Notes under the pieces: model-generated | Database searches by the model: none | What the model was told of the DNA's origin: nothing | The model's input: the letters and a program-made list of their open reading frames with translations, nothing else | In this document: one piece after another, positions 29,435 through 38,491 of the stretch | How the letters are laid out: each line of letters begins with the position of its first letter | Position numbering within the stretch: position 1 is the first letter of the stretch | Assembly: GCF_001522865.1 (NCBI RefSeq) | Contig: NZ_LOWB01000047.1 | Span: 44,097-108,096 of the forward strand | Direction of reading: 5' to 3' | DNA length: 64,000 bases | From: Burkholderia sp. TSV86 | Lineage (GTDB): Bacteria; Pseudomonadota; Gammaproteobacteria; Burkholderiales; Burkholderiaceae | Translations under genes and position numbers: made by a program

Positions 29435-29782
29435 ATGCTATACACCGGCAGTTGCCATTGCGGCAATGTGAAATTCGAGGTCGAAGGCGAAATCGGCGGA
29501 GCGCTCGCATGCAATTGCTCGCTCTGTTCGCGCAAGGGCGCGCTGATGTGGTTCGTGCCGCGTGACAGCTTGCGGCTTCTCATGCCGCAGGAGCGCCTGA
29601 GCACCTATACGTTCAATCGGCACGTGATCAAGCACCGCTTCTGTGCGGTGTGCGGCATTCATCCGTTTGGCGAAGGCGTCGATCCGAAGGGCAACCCGAT
29701 GGCGGCGGTCAATCTGCGATGCGTCGAAGGTATCGATCTCGACGCGATTGCCGTCCAGCATTACGACGGCCGGTCGCAGTGA
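29435..29782 (+). CDS. GFA-domain protein (S-(hydroxymethyl)glutathione synthase-like)
   Basis: A 115-residue zinc protein of the glutathione-dependent formaldehyde-activating (GFA) family. The zinc-binding cysteines are all present: [24 protein letters not shown] and [11 protein letters not shown]. The ATG giving [10 protein letters not shown] has a strong AAGGAGG at 29423-29429. Most family members have no proven formaldehyde role, so substrate is open. Confidence 0.88.
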   Translation: MLYTGSCHCGNVKFEVEGEIGGALACNCSLCSRKGALMWFVPRDSLRLLMPQERLSTYTFNRHVIKHRFCAVCGIHPFGEGVDPKGNPMAAVNLRCVEGIDLDAIAVQHYDGRSQ

Positions 29783-30002
29783 CGCGGCGCGCGGCCGCCG
29801 GTTTTCCGGTGCGATTCGCCGGGCGGCTTGGCGCCCGGCCATGCATCGCTTCTTTTGTGGTGGAGCGCTGCGGTCAGCCGCCCGTGCGCGGAATTCGGCG
29901 CTCCGCGATGGGGCGGGCGCAGCGCGAGCGGACCTTGGCCTCGGCGGCATGCGCGCAACGCAGGCGTGCGCGCATGCCGAGGCCGCCATCGCCGTTAGGG
30001 TT

Positions 30003-31514
30003 TCAATTCGGGCTCACAACCGGATTCACCGCCGGACCCACAACCGGCTGCCAGCCAAGCCCGAGGCTTTTTTGCAGCGATACGTAGTCCTTCAGCAATT
30101 CCGCGTGGCCTGCGATCACGTTCTGCTGCGCGCTGAATTCCTCGCGCTGCGTGTCGAGCAGATCGATCAGCGTGGATACGCCCGCCGCATGGCGCTGACG
30201 CATCAGCGCCGCCGAGTGGCTCGCCGACGTTTCGACCTTGCGCAGCGTAACGACGTGCTCGCGTTGATGGCCGTAACGCGACAGCGCGGCATTCGCGTCC
30301 TGCAGCGCGGCAAGCACGGCCTTTTGATAACGTGCGTCGGCCTCGTCGCGCGACGCCTCGGCCGCGCGCACCGCGCCGCGGGTGCGGCCGAAGTCGAGCA
30401 CGTTCCATTGCAGATACGGCACGCCCATCCAACTGAAGTTTTGCTGGCGCAACAGATGGCCGGGCGCGCTCGCGGAAAAGCCGAGATTGCCCATCAGCGT
30501 GAGCTTCGGAAAGTAGTCGGCGATGCGCTCGCCGATTTGCGCGTTGCTTGATGCAAGCCGGCGCTCGGCCGCGCGGATATCGGGGCGGCGCGCGAGCAGC
30601 GCGGCCGGCTCGCCAATCGGCATCGACGCCGGCAGATCCGGCAGCGGCGCGGGCTTGGACAGCGCGGCGTCGAGCGCGCCGGGCGCGCGGCCTGTCAGCA
30701 CCGCGAGCCGGTCGAGCGATTCGCTTACCTGCGCGTCGAGCGGAATCAGCGTCGCGCGGGTGTTTTCCACTTGGGTCGTGAGCCGTTCGACGTCGGCGTC
30801 GGCGGCCACGCCGCGCGCGCGGCGCTGCAGCGTGAGATCGAGCATCTTTTGCTGGATGTCGGCCGTGCGTTGCGACAGCGCGAGGCGCTGCTGCTCGTCG
30901 CGCAGATCGATATACGCTTGCGCGACCTCGGCGGCAAGCGACACCTGCGTATCGGCGAGATCGGCCTCGACCGCGTCCGCCTGGGCCGACGCGGCCTCGA
31001 TTGCCCGCCGCGTGCCGCCGAATAGATCGATTTCCCACGTCGCATCAAAGCCCGCCGTGTAGAGCTGCAGCGGGCCCGTGCCGGCCATGGCGGCCGGCAT
31101 CGTTGCGTTTTGCGCCGCGCCCGCGGGCAGCTCGAGCACGCTTGCATCGGGGGCGCGCATGCGCGGTGCGGCAGCATCGGCTGACGCCTTGGGCAGCGCC
31201 GCGGCGCGCTGCTGGGTGAGCTGCGCGCGCGCCTCGCGCAGCCGCGCTTGCGCGGCGTGCAGATCCGGGTTGTGCGCGAGCGCCGCGTCGATCAGATCGT
31301 TCAGATACATATCGCCGAGTGCTAGCCACCATCGGCTCGGCGCGGGCGCGGCGCCTGCGACGCCCGCCGCTGGTGCGCGCACGAACGTCCGCGCGTGCTG
31401 CACGCCGTCGGGCGCGCTTGGCGCGCCGCGGTAATCGGGGCCGACCGTGCAGCCGGCAAGCGCGCATGCGGCAAGCGTGGCGTACCCGGCGCGGGAAAAG
31501 CGAAGAGCAATCAT
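30003..31514 (-). CDS. Outer-membrane efflux lipoprotein, NodT/OprM family
   Basis: TolC-type exit duct of a tripartite pump. The 503-residue product has a lipoprotein signal (MIALRFSRAGYATLAACALAGC) followed by TVGPDYRGAP, the standard NodT start, and two coiled-coil repeats (LHAAQARLREARAQLTQQRAAALP and later AERRLASSNAQIGERIADYFP). It follows the MFS gene by 13 bases and is the last gene of a three-gene operon. A much longer open frame reading into the MFS gene is not the real start. Confidence 0.93.
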   Translation of the reverse strand: MIALRFSRAGYATLAACALAGCTVGPDYRGAPSAPDGVQHARTFVRAPAAGVAGAAPAPSRWWLALGDMYLNDLIDAALAHNPDLHAAQARLREARAQLTQQRAAALPKASADAAAPRMRAPDASVLELPAGAAQNATMPAAMAGTGPLQLYTAGFDATWEIDLFGGTRRAIEAASAQADAVEADLADTQVSLAAEVAQAYIDLRDEQQRLALSQRTADIQQKMLDLTLQRRARGVAADADVERLTTQVENTRATLIPLDAQVSESLDRLAVLTGRAPGALDAALSKPAPLPDLPASMPIGEPAALLARRPDIRAAERRLASSNAQIGERIADYFPKLTLMGNLGFSASAPGHLLRQQNFSWMGVPYLQWNVLDFGRTRGAVRAAEASRDEADARYQKAVLAALQDANAALSRYGHQREHVVTLRKVETSASHSAALMRQRHAAGVSTLIDLLDTQREEFSAQQNVIAGHAELLKDYVSLQKSLGLGWQPVVGPAVNPVVSPN

Positions 31515-31528
31515 GGTGAATCGATTCG

Positions 31529-33115
31529 TCAGTGGCCTGCGGACGGCGCGTTCTGCTGCCTCGCGGGCGTCCTGAGCAGGAGCGCGAGCGGCACGCATGC
31601 GAGCAGCGCCAGCCCGAGCAGATAGAAGGTTTCCGAGTAGGTCATCACGACGGCCTGCTGCTGGATCTGCAGCGCGAGCTGGCCGAGCGCACGCATCTTC
31701 GCGTAGGCGAGATCGCCTGTTTGCGCGAACCAGCCGGCCGCGTTCGCGGCAAGCCGTTCCTGGCCGAGCGCCGAGTTCGCGCTTAGCGATTCGCGGATCC
31801 TCGCGGCGTGGAACGTCGTGCGCCGATCGATCACGGTGCCGATGATCGCGAGCCCGATCGAGCCGCCGAGATTGCGCGCCATGTTGTAGAGGCCCGCCGC
31901 GTCGCCCGAATCCTCGCGCGCGACGGCCGCCATCGACGCCTGGTTGAGCGGCATCATCGCGAGCATCTGCGCGACGCCGCGGATGAGCTGCGACCAGATG
32001 AAATCGTGGCCGACGCTTTGCGCGGTGAGGTCGATGTCGAGCATGCAGCTTGCGAAGAACAGCAGCAGCCCGCCGATCACGAGCACGCGGAAATCGACCT
32101 TGCCGAGCAGGCGTGGCAGGATCGGCATCACGAGGAACGCGGGCAGCCCCGACAGCAGCATGATCGCGCCGGATTGCTGCGCGTTGTAGCCGGCGACGAT
32201 GCTCAGGAACTGCGGCAGCAGGTACGACACGCCGTAGAGCGCCGCGCCGACCGCGGACACGATGACGATCACGCTCGCGTAGCGTGGATTGCGCATCAGC
32301 GAGAGCCGCATGATCGGCCGCTTCGCGGTGAGCTGCGACAGCGCGATCAGCAGCATGCCGAACGCGGATACGCAACTGAGCGCGACGATCATCTGCGATT
32401 CGAACCAGCGCTCGCGCTGGCCTTCCTCGAGCACGACGGTCAGCGTGCTCAGGCCGATCGCGAGCCCGGCGATGCCGAGCCAGTCGGCGTTGACGAACGC
32501 GTGCCACTGCGGCCGATCCGATGGCAGCCCGACGAGCAGCAGCGTCATCAGCACGATGCAGACTGGCAGGTTCAGGAAGAAGCACCAGCTCCAACTCGCG
32601 TTTTCGGCTAGCCAGCCGCCGAGCACCGGCCCGAACAGCGGGCCGAGCAGCACGATGAGGCCGAACTGCGTCATGCCCACCGGCAATTGCGAGACCGGCA
32701 GCCGCGTGCGGATGATGGTTTGCGCGGTCGGGATCAGCGCGCCGCCCGTGAAGCCCTGGCCGATGCGCCCGGCGATCATCATCGCGAGCGAGCCCGACCA
32801 GCCGCACATCATCGAAAATGCGATGAAGAGCGCCGCGTTCGCGAGCAGGAAATTGCGCAGCCCGAACACGCGTGTCAGCCACGCGGCGAGCGGGATCATC
32901 ACGATTTCCGACATCAGGTAACCAGTGGAGATCCACGTGCCCTCGGTGCCGGTCGCGCCGATCTCGCCCTGGATCTGCGGCAGCGCCGAGTTCGTGATCG
33001 AGATGTCGAGCGTTGCCATCAGCGCGCCGAGCGCGCCCGCGGCAACCGCGATCCAATCGGTCGCGCTCGCGCGCTCGGGGTGCGGCGGCGTGGCCGCGGC
33101 GTTCGCGTCAGCCAT
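31529..33115 (-). CDS. DHA2-family MFS multidrug efflux pump (EmrB-like)
   Basis: A 528-residue, 14-helix proton-driven exporter. Motifs: LDISITNSALPQIQGEIGATGTEGTWISTGYL in helix 1 (motif D1 region), loop 2-3 TRVFGLRNF, and the FGPVLGGWLAE antiporter motif C. The ATG (MADANAAATPPH) lies inside the 3' end of the membrane-fusion gene with an 8-base overlap, implying translational coupling. It forms a pump with the flanking fusion protein and outer-membrane protein. Confidence 0.94.
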   Translation of the reverse strand: MADANAAATPPHPERASATDWIAVAAGALGALMATLDISITNSALPQIQGEIGATGTEGTWISTGYLMSEIVMIPLAAWLTRVFGLRNFLLANAALFIAFSMMCGWSGSLAMMIAGRIGQGFTGGALIPTAQTIIRTRLPVSQLPVGMTQFGLIVLLGPLFGPVLGGWLAENASWSWCFFLNLPVCIVLMTLLLVGLPSDRPQWHAFVNADWLGIAGLAIGLSTLTVVLEEGQRERWFESQMIVALSCVSAFGMLLIALSQLTAKRPIMRLSLMRNPRYASVIVIVSAVGAALYGVSYLLPQFLSIVAGYNAQQSGAIMLLSGLPAFLVMPILPRLLGKVDFRVLVIGGLLLFFASCMLDIDLTAQSVGHDFIWSQLIRGVAQMLAMMPLNQASMAAVAREDSGDAAGLYNMARNLGGSIGLAIIGTVIDRRTTFHAARIRESLSANSALGQERLAANAAGWFAQTGDLAYAKMRALGQLALQIQQQAVVMTYSETFYLLGLALLACVPLALLLRTPARQQNAPSAGH

Positions 33116-34235
33116 GACGTTTCGCCGCGTCGTCGCCCGGGTTCGAGCGCGTGTCGACGTCGACGGTGACCGACAGGCCCGGCACGAACACGTCGCGCGC
33201 GTCGCGATCGGTATCGACGCGGATGCGCACGGGCACGCGCTGGACGATCTTCGTGAAATTGCCGGTCGCGTTCTCGGGCGGCAGCAGCGCGAACTGGGAG
33301 CCGGTGCCGGGCGCGAAGCTGTCGACGACGCCGTGCAGCTTGTGCCCGGGCAGCGCATCGATGCTCAGCGTGACCGGCTGGCCCGCGCGCATCCGGCCGA
33401 TTTGCGTTTCCTTGAAGTTCGCGACCAGGTAGGTGTCCTGCACCGGCACCACGGTAAGCAGGCGCGTGCCGGGCTGCACGTATTGGCCGACGCGCACCGT
33501 GCGGTCGCCGACGCGCCCCGCGAACGCGCTCTTGACGACCGTGTTGTCCAGATCGAGGCGCGCCTGCGCGGCGTTTGCCTCGGCGGCTTCCAACTGCGCG
33601 CGTGCCTGCGCGAGCTGCGCGCTCGTCGAGGCGATTTGCGAGCGCGCGGCCGCGAGCGCCGCGGTGTTCGCGGCGAGCGTCGCCTGCGCCTGGTCGCGCG
33701 TGCTCTTCAAATCGGCGAGACGCTCGGCGGTTTCGGCGCCCGTCGTTACGAGGGGCGCATAACGCGCGACTTCGTCGCTCGCGTGGCGCGCGCTGACTTG
33801 CGCGAGCCGCCGTTGCGCATCCGCCTGCGCGATGGTCGCCTGCTGCTGCCGGATCTCCGCTTCGGCGCGCGCGATATCGGCGCGGCGCGCGTCGACGGTC
33901 GCCAGCGCCTGGTCGAGCGACACCCGGTACTGGCGCACGTCGAGGCGCACGAGCGGGTCTCCCGCGTGCACGGGCTGGTTGTCGCGCACATAGACGTCGG
34001 TCACGTAGCCCGATACCTTGGGCGCGATCACGACGCTGTCCGCTTGCAGGTACGCGTCGTTGGTGCTTTCGATGAAGCGGCCGACGCTCCACCAGCGCGC
34101 GAGCCATATCGCGCCCGCGATCGCCGCGATGACGCCCAGCACGATCCCGATCGTGCGTTTTGGCGGCCGGCGCGCGGGGGCCGCCGCGTCTTCCTGGCGA
34201 TTTCCTTTCGGCGGATTGCCTGCTGCTGTCGACAT
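33108..34235 (-). CDS. EmrA/HlyD-type membrane fusion protein
   Basis: Periplasmic adaptor of the tripartite pump, 375 residues. One N-terminal transmembrane segment (TIGIVLGVIAAIAGAIWLARWW) is followed by the biotinyl-lipoyl half FIESTNDAYLQADSVVIAPKVSGYV, a long alpha-hairpin with coiled-coil character (residues about 110-215), and the second lipoyl half and beta-barrel. It is the first gene of the operon and diverges from a TetR gene across a palindromic operator candidate. Confidence 0.94.
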   Translation of the reverse strand: MSTAAGNPPKGNRQEDAAAPARRPPKRTIGIVLGVIAAIAGAIWLARWWSVGRFIESTNDAYLQADSVVIAPKVSGYVTDVYVRDNQPVHAGDPLVRLDVRQYRVSLDQALATVDARRADIARAEAEIRQQQATIAQADAQRRLAQVSARHASDEVARYAPLVTTGAETAERLADLKSTRDQAQATLAANTAALAAARSQIASTSAQLAQARAQLEAAEANAAQARLDLDNTVVKSAFAGRVGDRTVRVGQYVQPGTRLLTVVPVQDTYLVANFKETQIGRMRAGQPVTLSIDALPGHKLHGVVDSFAPGTGSQFALLPPENATGNFTKIVQRVPVRIRVDTDRDARDVFVPGLSVTVDVDTRSNPGDDAAKRHG

Positions 34236-34264
34236 CTTGACTGTCCAATTCCGTTCAATTTATT

Positions 34265-34290
34265 CCAATCGGAATAATTATTCCGATTGG
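34265..34290. promoter_or_regulatory. Perfect 26-bp palindrome, candidate TetR operator
   Basis: CCAATCGGAATAA followed by its exact complement, with no mismatch, in the 102-base gap between the pump operon and the TetR gene. AT-rich flanks suggest overlapping promoters. A TetR dimer bound here would control both directions. Confidence 0.75.
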
Positions 34291-34337
34291 TAAAAATAAG
34301 TCAAGTAGAATGCGCAAAGACGATTCACGAGAAGGTT

Positions 34338-35114
34338 ATGAAAGAGGCGAAGAAGCTTCGCCGTGCGTCGGCCGCCGGCTACGCGCGCGGAGAAGAGACG
34401 AAGCAGCGCATCATCGAGGCGGCCGTCGAGCTATTCGGCGAACACGGTTTCGCCGGCGCGTCCACGCGCGACATCGCGGCGCGCGCGGGCGTCAATGCGC
34501 CCGCGTTGCAGTATTACTTCGAGAACAAGGAAGGCGTGTACCGTGCGTGTATCGAGGCGATCGCCGAACAGGCGTGGAACGAGTTCGGGCCTGCCGTCGA
34601 GCACGCGCGCCGGGTGCTCGACGCGAACGCGCCGGTGCCCGAGCTGACCGAGGCATTCGTGCAGATCCTGGAGGTCGTCGCCGGGCGGATGTTCGAGAAG
34701 GCGAGCAAGCAGAACCAGCGGATGTTCTTTGCGCGCGAACAGGCCGGCTACGAGCCGGACAGCGCGACCGAGATCATCACGCGGCGCGTGCGCCGGCCGC
34801 TCAACGACGTGAGCGCGGCGCTCATCGCGCGCATCACGGGCAGCGCGCCGGACGATCCTGTCACGCTGATTCGGGTGTCGAGCCTGTTCGGCCAGTTCAT
34901 GATCTTTCATACCGCGCGGCGTTCGATGCTCACGTTGCTTCAATGGAACGAGTTCGACGATGCGCGCGTGACGCTGCTGAAGGCGACGATCAGCGCTCAG
35001 ACGCGCGCGCTGCTCGAGCAATGGAGCCGGGAACGCGAAGCGAGGCAGGCCAAGCGCAAGCCATCGCGCTTGGCGGCGGCCGCGACGGGCAGGGCGGGGC
35101 GCTCGACGCGCTGA
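34338..35114 (+). CDS. TetR-family regulator (CerR-type C-terminal domain)
   Basis: A 258-residue repressor. The N-terminal HTH is typical (TKQRIIEAAVELFGEHGFAGASTRDIAARAGVNAPALQYYFENKEGVYRA); the C-terminal region resembles the CerR/DUF1956 group that accompanies efflux genes. The ATG at 34338 follows GAAGG and is preferred to upstream TTG codons lying in the palindrome region. It probably represses the divergent EmrAB-NodT operon; the ligand is unknown. The Lys/Arg-rich tail (about the last 25 residues) is not part of the family core. Confidence 0.9.
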   Translation: MKEAKKLRRASAAGYARGEETKQRIIEAAVELFGEHGFAGASTRDIAARAGVNAPALQYYFENKEGVYRACIEAIAEQAWNEFGPAVEHARRVLDANAPVPELTEAFVQILEVVAGRMFEKASKQNQRMFFAREQAGYEPDSATEIITRRVRRPLNDVSAALIARITGSAPDDPVTLIRVSSLFGQFMIFHTARRSMLTLLQWNEFDDARVTLLKATISAQTRALLEQWSREREARQAKRKPSRLAAAATGRAGRSTR

Positions 35115-35274
35115 TTGCGGCGGGCGGGGCGAGGTGGCGGTGCTCGGACGTTATGGGATGCGCAGGGCGCGCGCAGCCGGCATCGTGGTGCACGGGCAGG
35201 CGCCGGGCGCCGGACGCTGGACGTTTAGCCGAATGCGGCTTGCATTGCGTGATACGCGTGCTTACCGTGCTGCT

Positions 35275-35424
35275 CGCAGTCGCAGTCGCAGTCGCAGTCG
35301 CAGTCGCAGTCGCAGTCGCAGTCGCAGTCGCAGTCGCAGTCGCCTCCCACGCCTTCCACGCCTCCCACGCCTCCCACGCCTCCCACGCCTCCCACGCCTC
35401 CCACGCCTCCCACGCCTCCCACGC
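35275..35424. repeat. Composite VNTR: 11 x CGCAGT then 9 x CTCCCACGC
   Basis: Eleven perfect CGCAGT hexamers (35275-35340) are followed after three bases by nine nonamers CTCCCACGC (35344-35424), one with a C-to-T change. It lies in the 433-base gap between the TetR gene and the phosphatase gene (35115-35547), which holds no other supported feature. Long open frames through it on both strands are products of the repeat periods (multiples of 3). Confidence 0.95.
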
Positions 35425-35547
35425 CTAACGCGGTGACATCGCGTCGTCACACTTTCAGGTCTATCGTCGCGTCCTGTATCGCAACGATTTCTCCGTGCAG
35501 CGAAAGCTTCCTTTCGCCCCTCGACCGCCAAAAGCAGAACGATAGCC

Positions 35548-37257
35548 ATGCCGAACCAAACCGCCAGCGAAGCGCGCGAAACATCCGAAACGCCCGGCGC
35601 GCTGCCCGCCGATCCGCACGCGTCCGTGTCGCGCCGCGGCTTTCTGAAATTCGCCGGCGCGTCCGGCCTCGCGAGCGCGGCAAGCGGCTTCGCGGCCGCG
35701 CGGGCGTCCGCCACCGCGCCGGACGGCACCCCCGAGCAGATCCATCTGACCTGGGGCAATGGCGACGCGTCGGAGGTGGTCGTGTCGTGGGCGACGCTTG
35801 CGGCCGCGGTGAATCCGCGCGTGCGCTTCATGGGCCCGGACAGCGCGTGGCACACGGCGCACGGCGTGCAGCGCACCTATACAGACGGCCTGAACGGCGA
35901 AGTGGTGTTCGCCTACCATGCGCGGCTGCACGGCTTGAAGCCCGGTGCCGTCTACCGTTACGAAGTCACGGCCGACAACGACGGCAACGCCGCGCAGCCG
36001 TTCGCCGCGTACTTCCGGACAGCGCCGCGCGGCCGCGCGCCGTTTCGCTGGACGAGCTACGGCGATCTCGCGACGCCGAACACCGGCTGGGTGCTATCGT
36101 CGCCGCAAAGCCGTTTCGCGGTGCAGGCAGTCGAGCGCTTCGAGCCGCTTTTCCATTTGCTGAACGGCGATCTCTGCTATGCGAACCTGAACCCGCAGCA
36201 TCAGCCGGCCGTGTGGCGCGATTTCGGCAACAATAACCAGACATCGGCCGCGAATCGTCCGTGGATGCCGTGCCCCGGCAATCACGAAGTCGAGTTTCAC
36301 AATGGCCCGCAAGGTTTCGATTCGTATCTCGCGCGCTATACGCTGCCAGAGAATGGCACGCGTTTTCCGGGGCGCTGGTACAGCTTTCGCGTCGGCGCGG
36401 TGTTGTTCGTGTCGCTCGATGCGGACGACGTCGTTTATCAGGACGCGGGCGCGTTCGTCGCGGGCCCGAATCCGCTCGTGCCCGCGGCGAGCACCGGCAA
36501 TCCGGCGATCGAGCCCGGCACGTCGTTCTATTTGCGCGGCTACAGTCATGGTGAGCAAACGCGCTGGCTCGAACAGACGCTGCGCCGTGCATCGTGCGAT
36601 CGCGACATCGACTGGATCGTCGTGCAGATGCATCAGGACGCATTGAGTTCGTCCAAGAGCGGCAACGGCTCCGACAAGGGCATCCGCGAGGCGTGGCTGC
36701 CGCTGTTCGATCGCTATGGCGTCGATCTCGTGCTGTGCGGCCATGACCACGACTACGAGCGCAGCTTTCCAGTGCGCGGCTGCCGGCATCGCACGGGCGT
36801 CGATGCCGTGACGGGCGAGGTGGTCGATACATTGCAGCCGCGGCCCGTGATCACGTCGGAGCCGGTGGACGGCAAGTACGACACGACGCACGGCACGATT
36901 CATTTGATTCTCGGCGGCGGCGGCACGAGCGCGCCGGCCGATACTTACGGCGAGAACCCGGCAACCGGGCTGCCGCAGGCGCGCGTGTTCACGAAGCCGA
37001 ACCGCCCGGTGCCGGGCGCAGCGCCGAATACGTTCGTGCGGCATGGCGCGGATGCGCTCGAGGACGCGATCTGGTCCGCGCGGCACGATACCGGCACGGG
37101 CTACGGGATCGCGGTGTTCGACTACGATCCGGGCGAGCGCGGCGGTGATACGTCGATCACGGTGAAGTACTACCATGCGCCGGGCGCTGACCAGAAGCCT
37201 ACGGCTGAATACGAGCTGTTCGAGACGATCGTGCTCAGCAAGGCGCGCCGCAAGTAA
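35548..37257 (+). CDS. Tat-exported purple-acid-phosphatase-type metallophosphoesterase
   Basis: A 569-residue protein with a twin-arginine signal (VSRRGFLKFAGASGLASAASG, about residues 27-50). An N-terminal Fn3-like domain (IHLTWGNGDASEVVVSWAT) precedes the catalytic domain. Metal ligands appear in order: YGDLATPN, LNGDLCYAN, CPGNHEVEF, QMHQD and CGHDHDYERS, all typical of purple acid phosphatases. It probably hydrolyses phosphate esters in the periplasm. It is alone between a VNTR and mnmH. Confidence 0.92.
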   Translation: MPNQTASEARETSETPGALPADPHASVSRRGFLKFAGASGLASAASGFAAARASATAPDGTPEQIHLTWGNGDASEVVVSWATLAAAVNPRVRFMGPDSAWHTAHGVQRTYTDGLNGEVVFAYHARLHGLKPGAVYRYEVTADNDGNAAQPFAAYFRTAPRGRAPFRWTSYGDLATPNTGWVLSSPQSRFAVQAVERFEPLFHLLNGDLCYANLNPQHQPAVWRDFGNNNQTSAANRPWMPCPGNHEVEFHNGPQGFDSYLARYTLPENGTRFPGRWYSFRVGAVLFVSLDADDVVYQDAGAFVAGPNPLVPAASTGNPAIEPGTSFYLRGYSHGEQTRWLEQTLRRASCDRDIDWIVVQMHQDALSSSKSGNGSDKGIREAWLPLFDRYGVDLVLCGHDHDYERSFPVRGCRHRTGVDAVTGEVVDTLQPRPVITSEPVDGKYDTTHGTIHLILGGGGTSAPADTYGENPATGLPQARVFTKPNRPVPGAAPNTFVRHGADALEDAIWSARHDTGTGYGIAVFDYDPGERGGDTSITVKYYHAPGADQKPTAEYELFETIVLSKARRK

Positions 37258-37411
37258 AGGGGCGCGCAGCGTGCGGCGGCGCGCGCCGTTGCGCGTCGCA
37301 CGGCTTGCGCTGGCCGGTGCATGCGGCAGCCACTCTGACCGGCGCGGCGCGCGCGCGTGCGATAATGGCGGCCCCTTGCGCCTGCGATGCGGCCCAGCCG
37401 TACCCGATACG

Positions 37412-38491
37412 TTGAACCCCCAACCCGTTTCCCTCGACCGGATCGATGAATTCGACGAAATCATCGATGTCCGCACGCCGCTCGAATATGCGGAAGATCA
37501 TATTCCCGGCGCGCTGAACGCGCCCGTCCTCAGCAACGAGGAGCGGGTGATCGTCGGTACGATGTACAAGCAGGTGTCGCCGTTCGAGGCGACGCGCGTG
37601 GGCGCGGCGATGGTCGGGCGCAATATCGCCGCGCATCTCGATACGATGTTCGCCGATCGTCCGCGCAACTGGCGCCCGCTCGTTTACTGCTGGCGCGGCG
37701 GCAAGCGTTCCGGCGCGATGACCGTCTGGCTCAACATGATCGGCTGGCGTGCGCGCCAGCTCGACGGCGGCTACAAAACGTACCGCCGCTCGGTCATCGA
37801 CGCGCTTGGCACGCTGCCCGACGGATTTCGCTACGTAGTGCTGACAGGACATACCGGCAGCGGCAAGACGCGCTTGCTGCACGCGCTCGAGGCGGCCGGC
37901 GCGCAGACGCTCGATCTCGAGGCGCTCGCCGCACACCGCGGCTCGCTGCTCGGCGCGCTGCCCAGTGGCGAGCAGCCGTCGCAGAAAGCGTTCGACACGG
38001 CGCTGGTGCGCGCGCTGCGCGGTTTCGATCGCGAGCGGCCGGTCTTCGTCGAGGCGGAAAGCCGGCGCATCGGTGCGATCACGCTGCCGCTTTCGCTGCT
38101 CAACGGTATGCATCGCGCGGATTGCGTCAACGTCGAAACCGATCGGGACGAGCGCGTCGAGCTGCTGTTGCAGGACTATGGGCATCTGTTCGATCTCGCC
38201 ACGTTTTTCAAGATCCAGCTCGAAAAACTCGTGCCGCTGCATGGTCACGCGCGGATCGGCAAATGGCATGCGCTGCTCGACGAGGGCCGGCGCAGCGAGC
38301 TGCTCGAGGAACTCGTCGACGTTCATTACGATCCCGCCTATACGCGCAGCAGCCGTGCGCATTTCGTCCGTTTGCCGCAGGCCGAGCGCTTTACGTTCCG
38401 GCCGCTGGCGCGTGATGTTGTCGAGCAGGCGCGCGCACTGCTCGCCCGTCTGGACTCGGCGGATTCGCATGCGTGCGGCAAGCGTGCGTGA
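37412..38491 (+). CDS. mnmH: tRNA 2-selenouridine/geranyl-2-thiouridine synthase
   Basis: Replaces sulfur by selenium, through a geranylated intermediate, at the wobble uridine of certain tRNAs. The 359-residue product has an N-terminal rhodanese domain with the catalytic Cys in VYCWRGGKRSG and a C-terminal P-loop domain (LTGHTGSGKTRLL). A TTG start giving a MNPQPVSLDRIDEFDE-like N-terminus is proposed because upstream codons read into unrelated Ala/Arg-rich sequence. Its last 154 bases overlap the tail of the oppositely oriented PBP frame. Confidence 0.9.
   Translation: MNPQPVSLDRIDEFDEIIDVRTPLEYAEDHIPGALNAPVLSNEERVIVGTMYKQVSPFEATRVGAAMVGRNIAAHLDTMFADRPRNWRPLVYCWRGGKRSGAMTVWLNMIGWRARQLDGGYKTYRRSVIDALGTLPDGFRYVVLTGHTGSGKTRLLHALEAAGAQTLDLEALAAHRGSLLGALPSGEQPSQKAFDTALVRALRGFDRERPVFVEAESRRIGAITLPLSLLNGMHRADCVNVETDRDERVELLLQDYGHLFDLATFFKIQLEKLVPLHGHARIGKWHALLDEGRRSELLEELVDVHYDPAYTRSSRAHFVRLPQAERFTFRPLARDVVEQARALLARLDSADSHACGKRA

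Noticed and set aside
30003..33056. Possible fusion of the MFS and outer-membrane efflux proteins in one frame
   Set aside because: The upstream part is out of frame with the real MFS protein; the outer-membrane protein has its own ATG and lipoprotein signal.
35275..35424. Possible CRISPR array
   Set aside because: The units are 6 and 9 bases long with no spacers; it is a simple tandem repeat.
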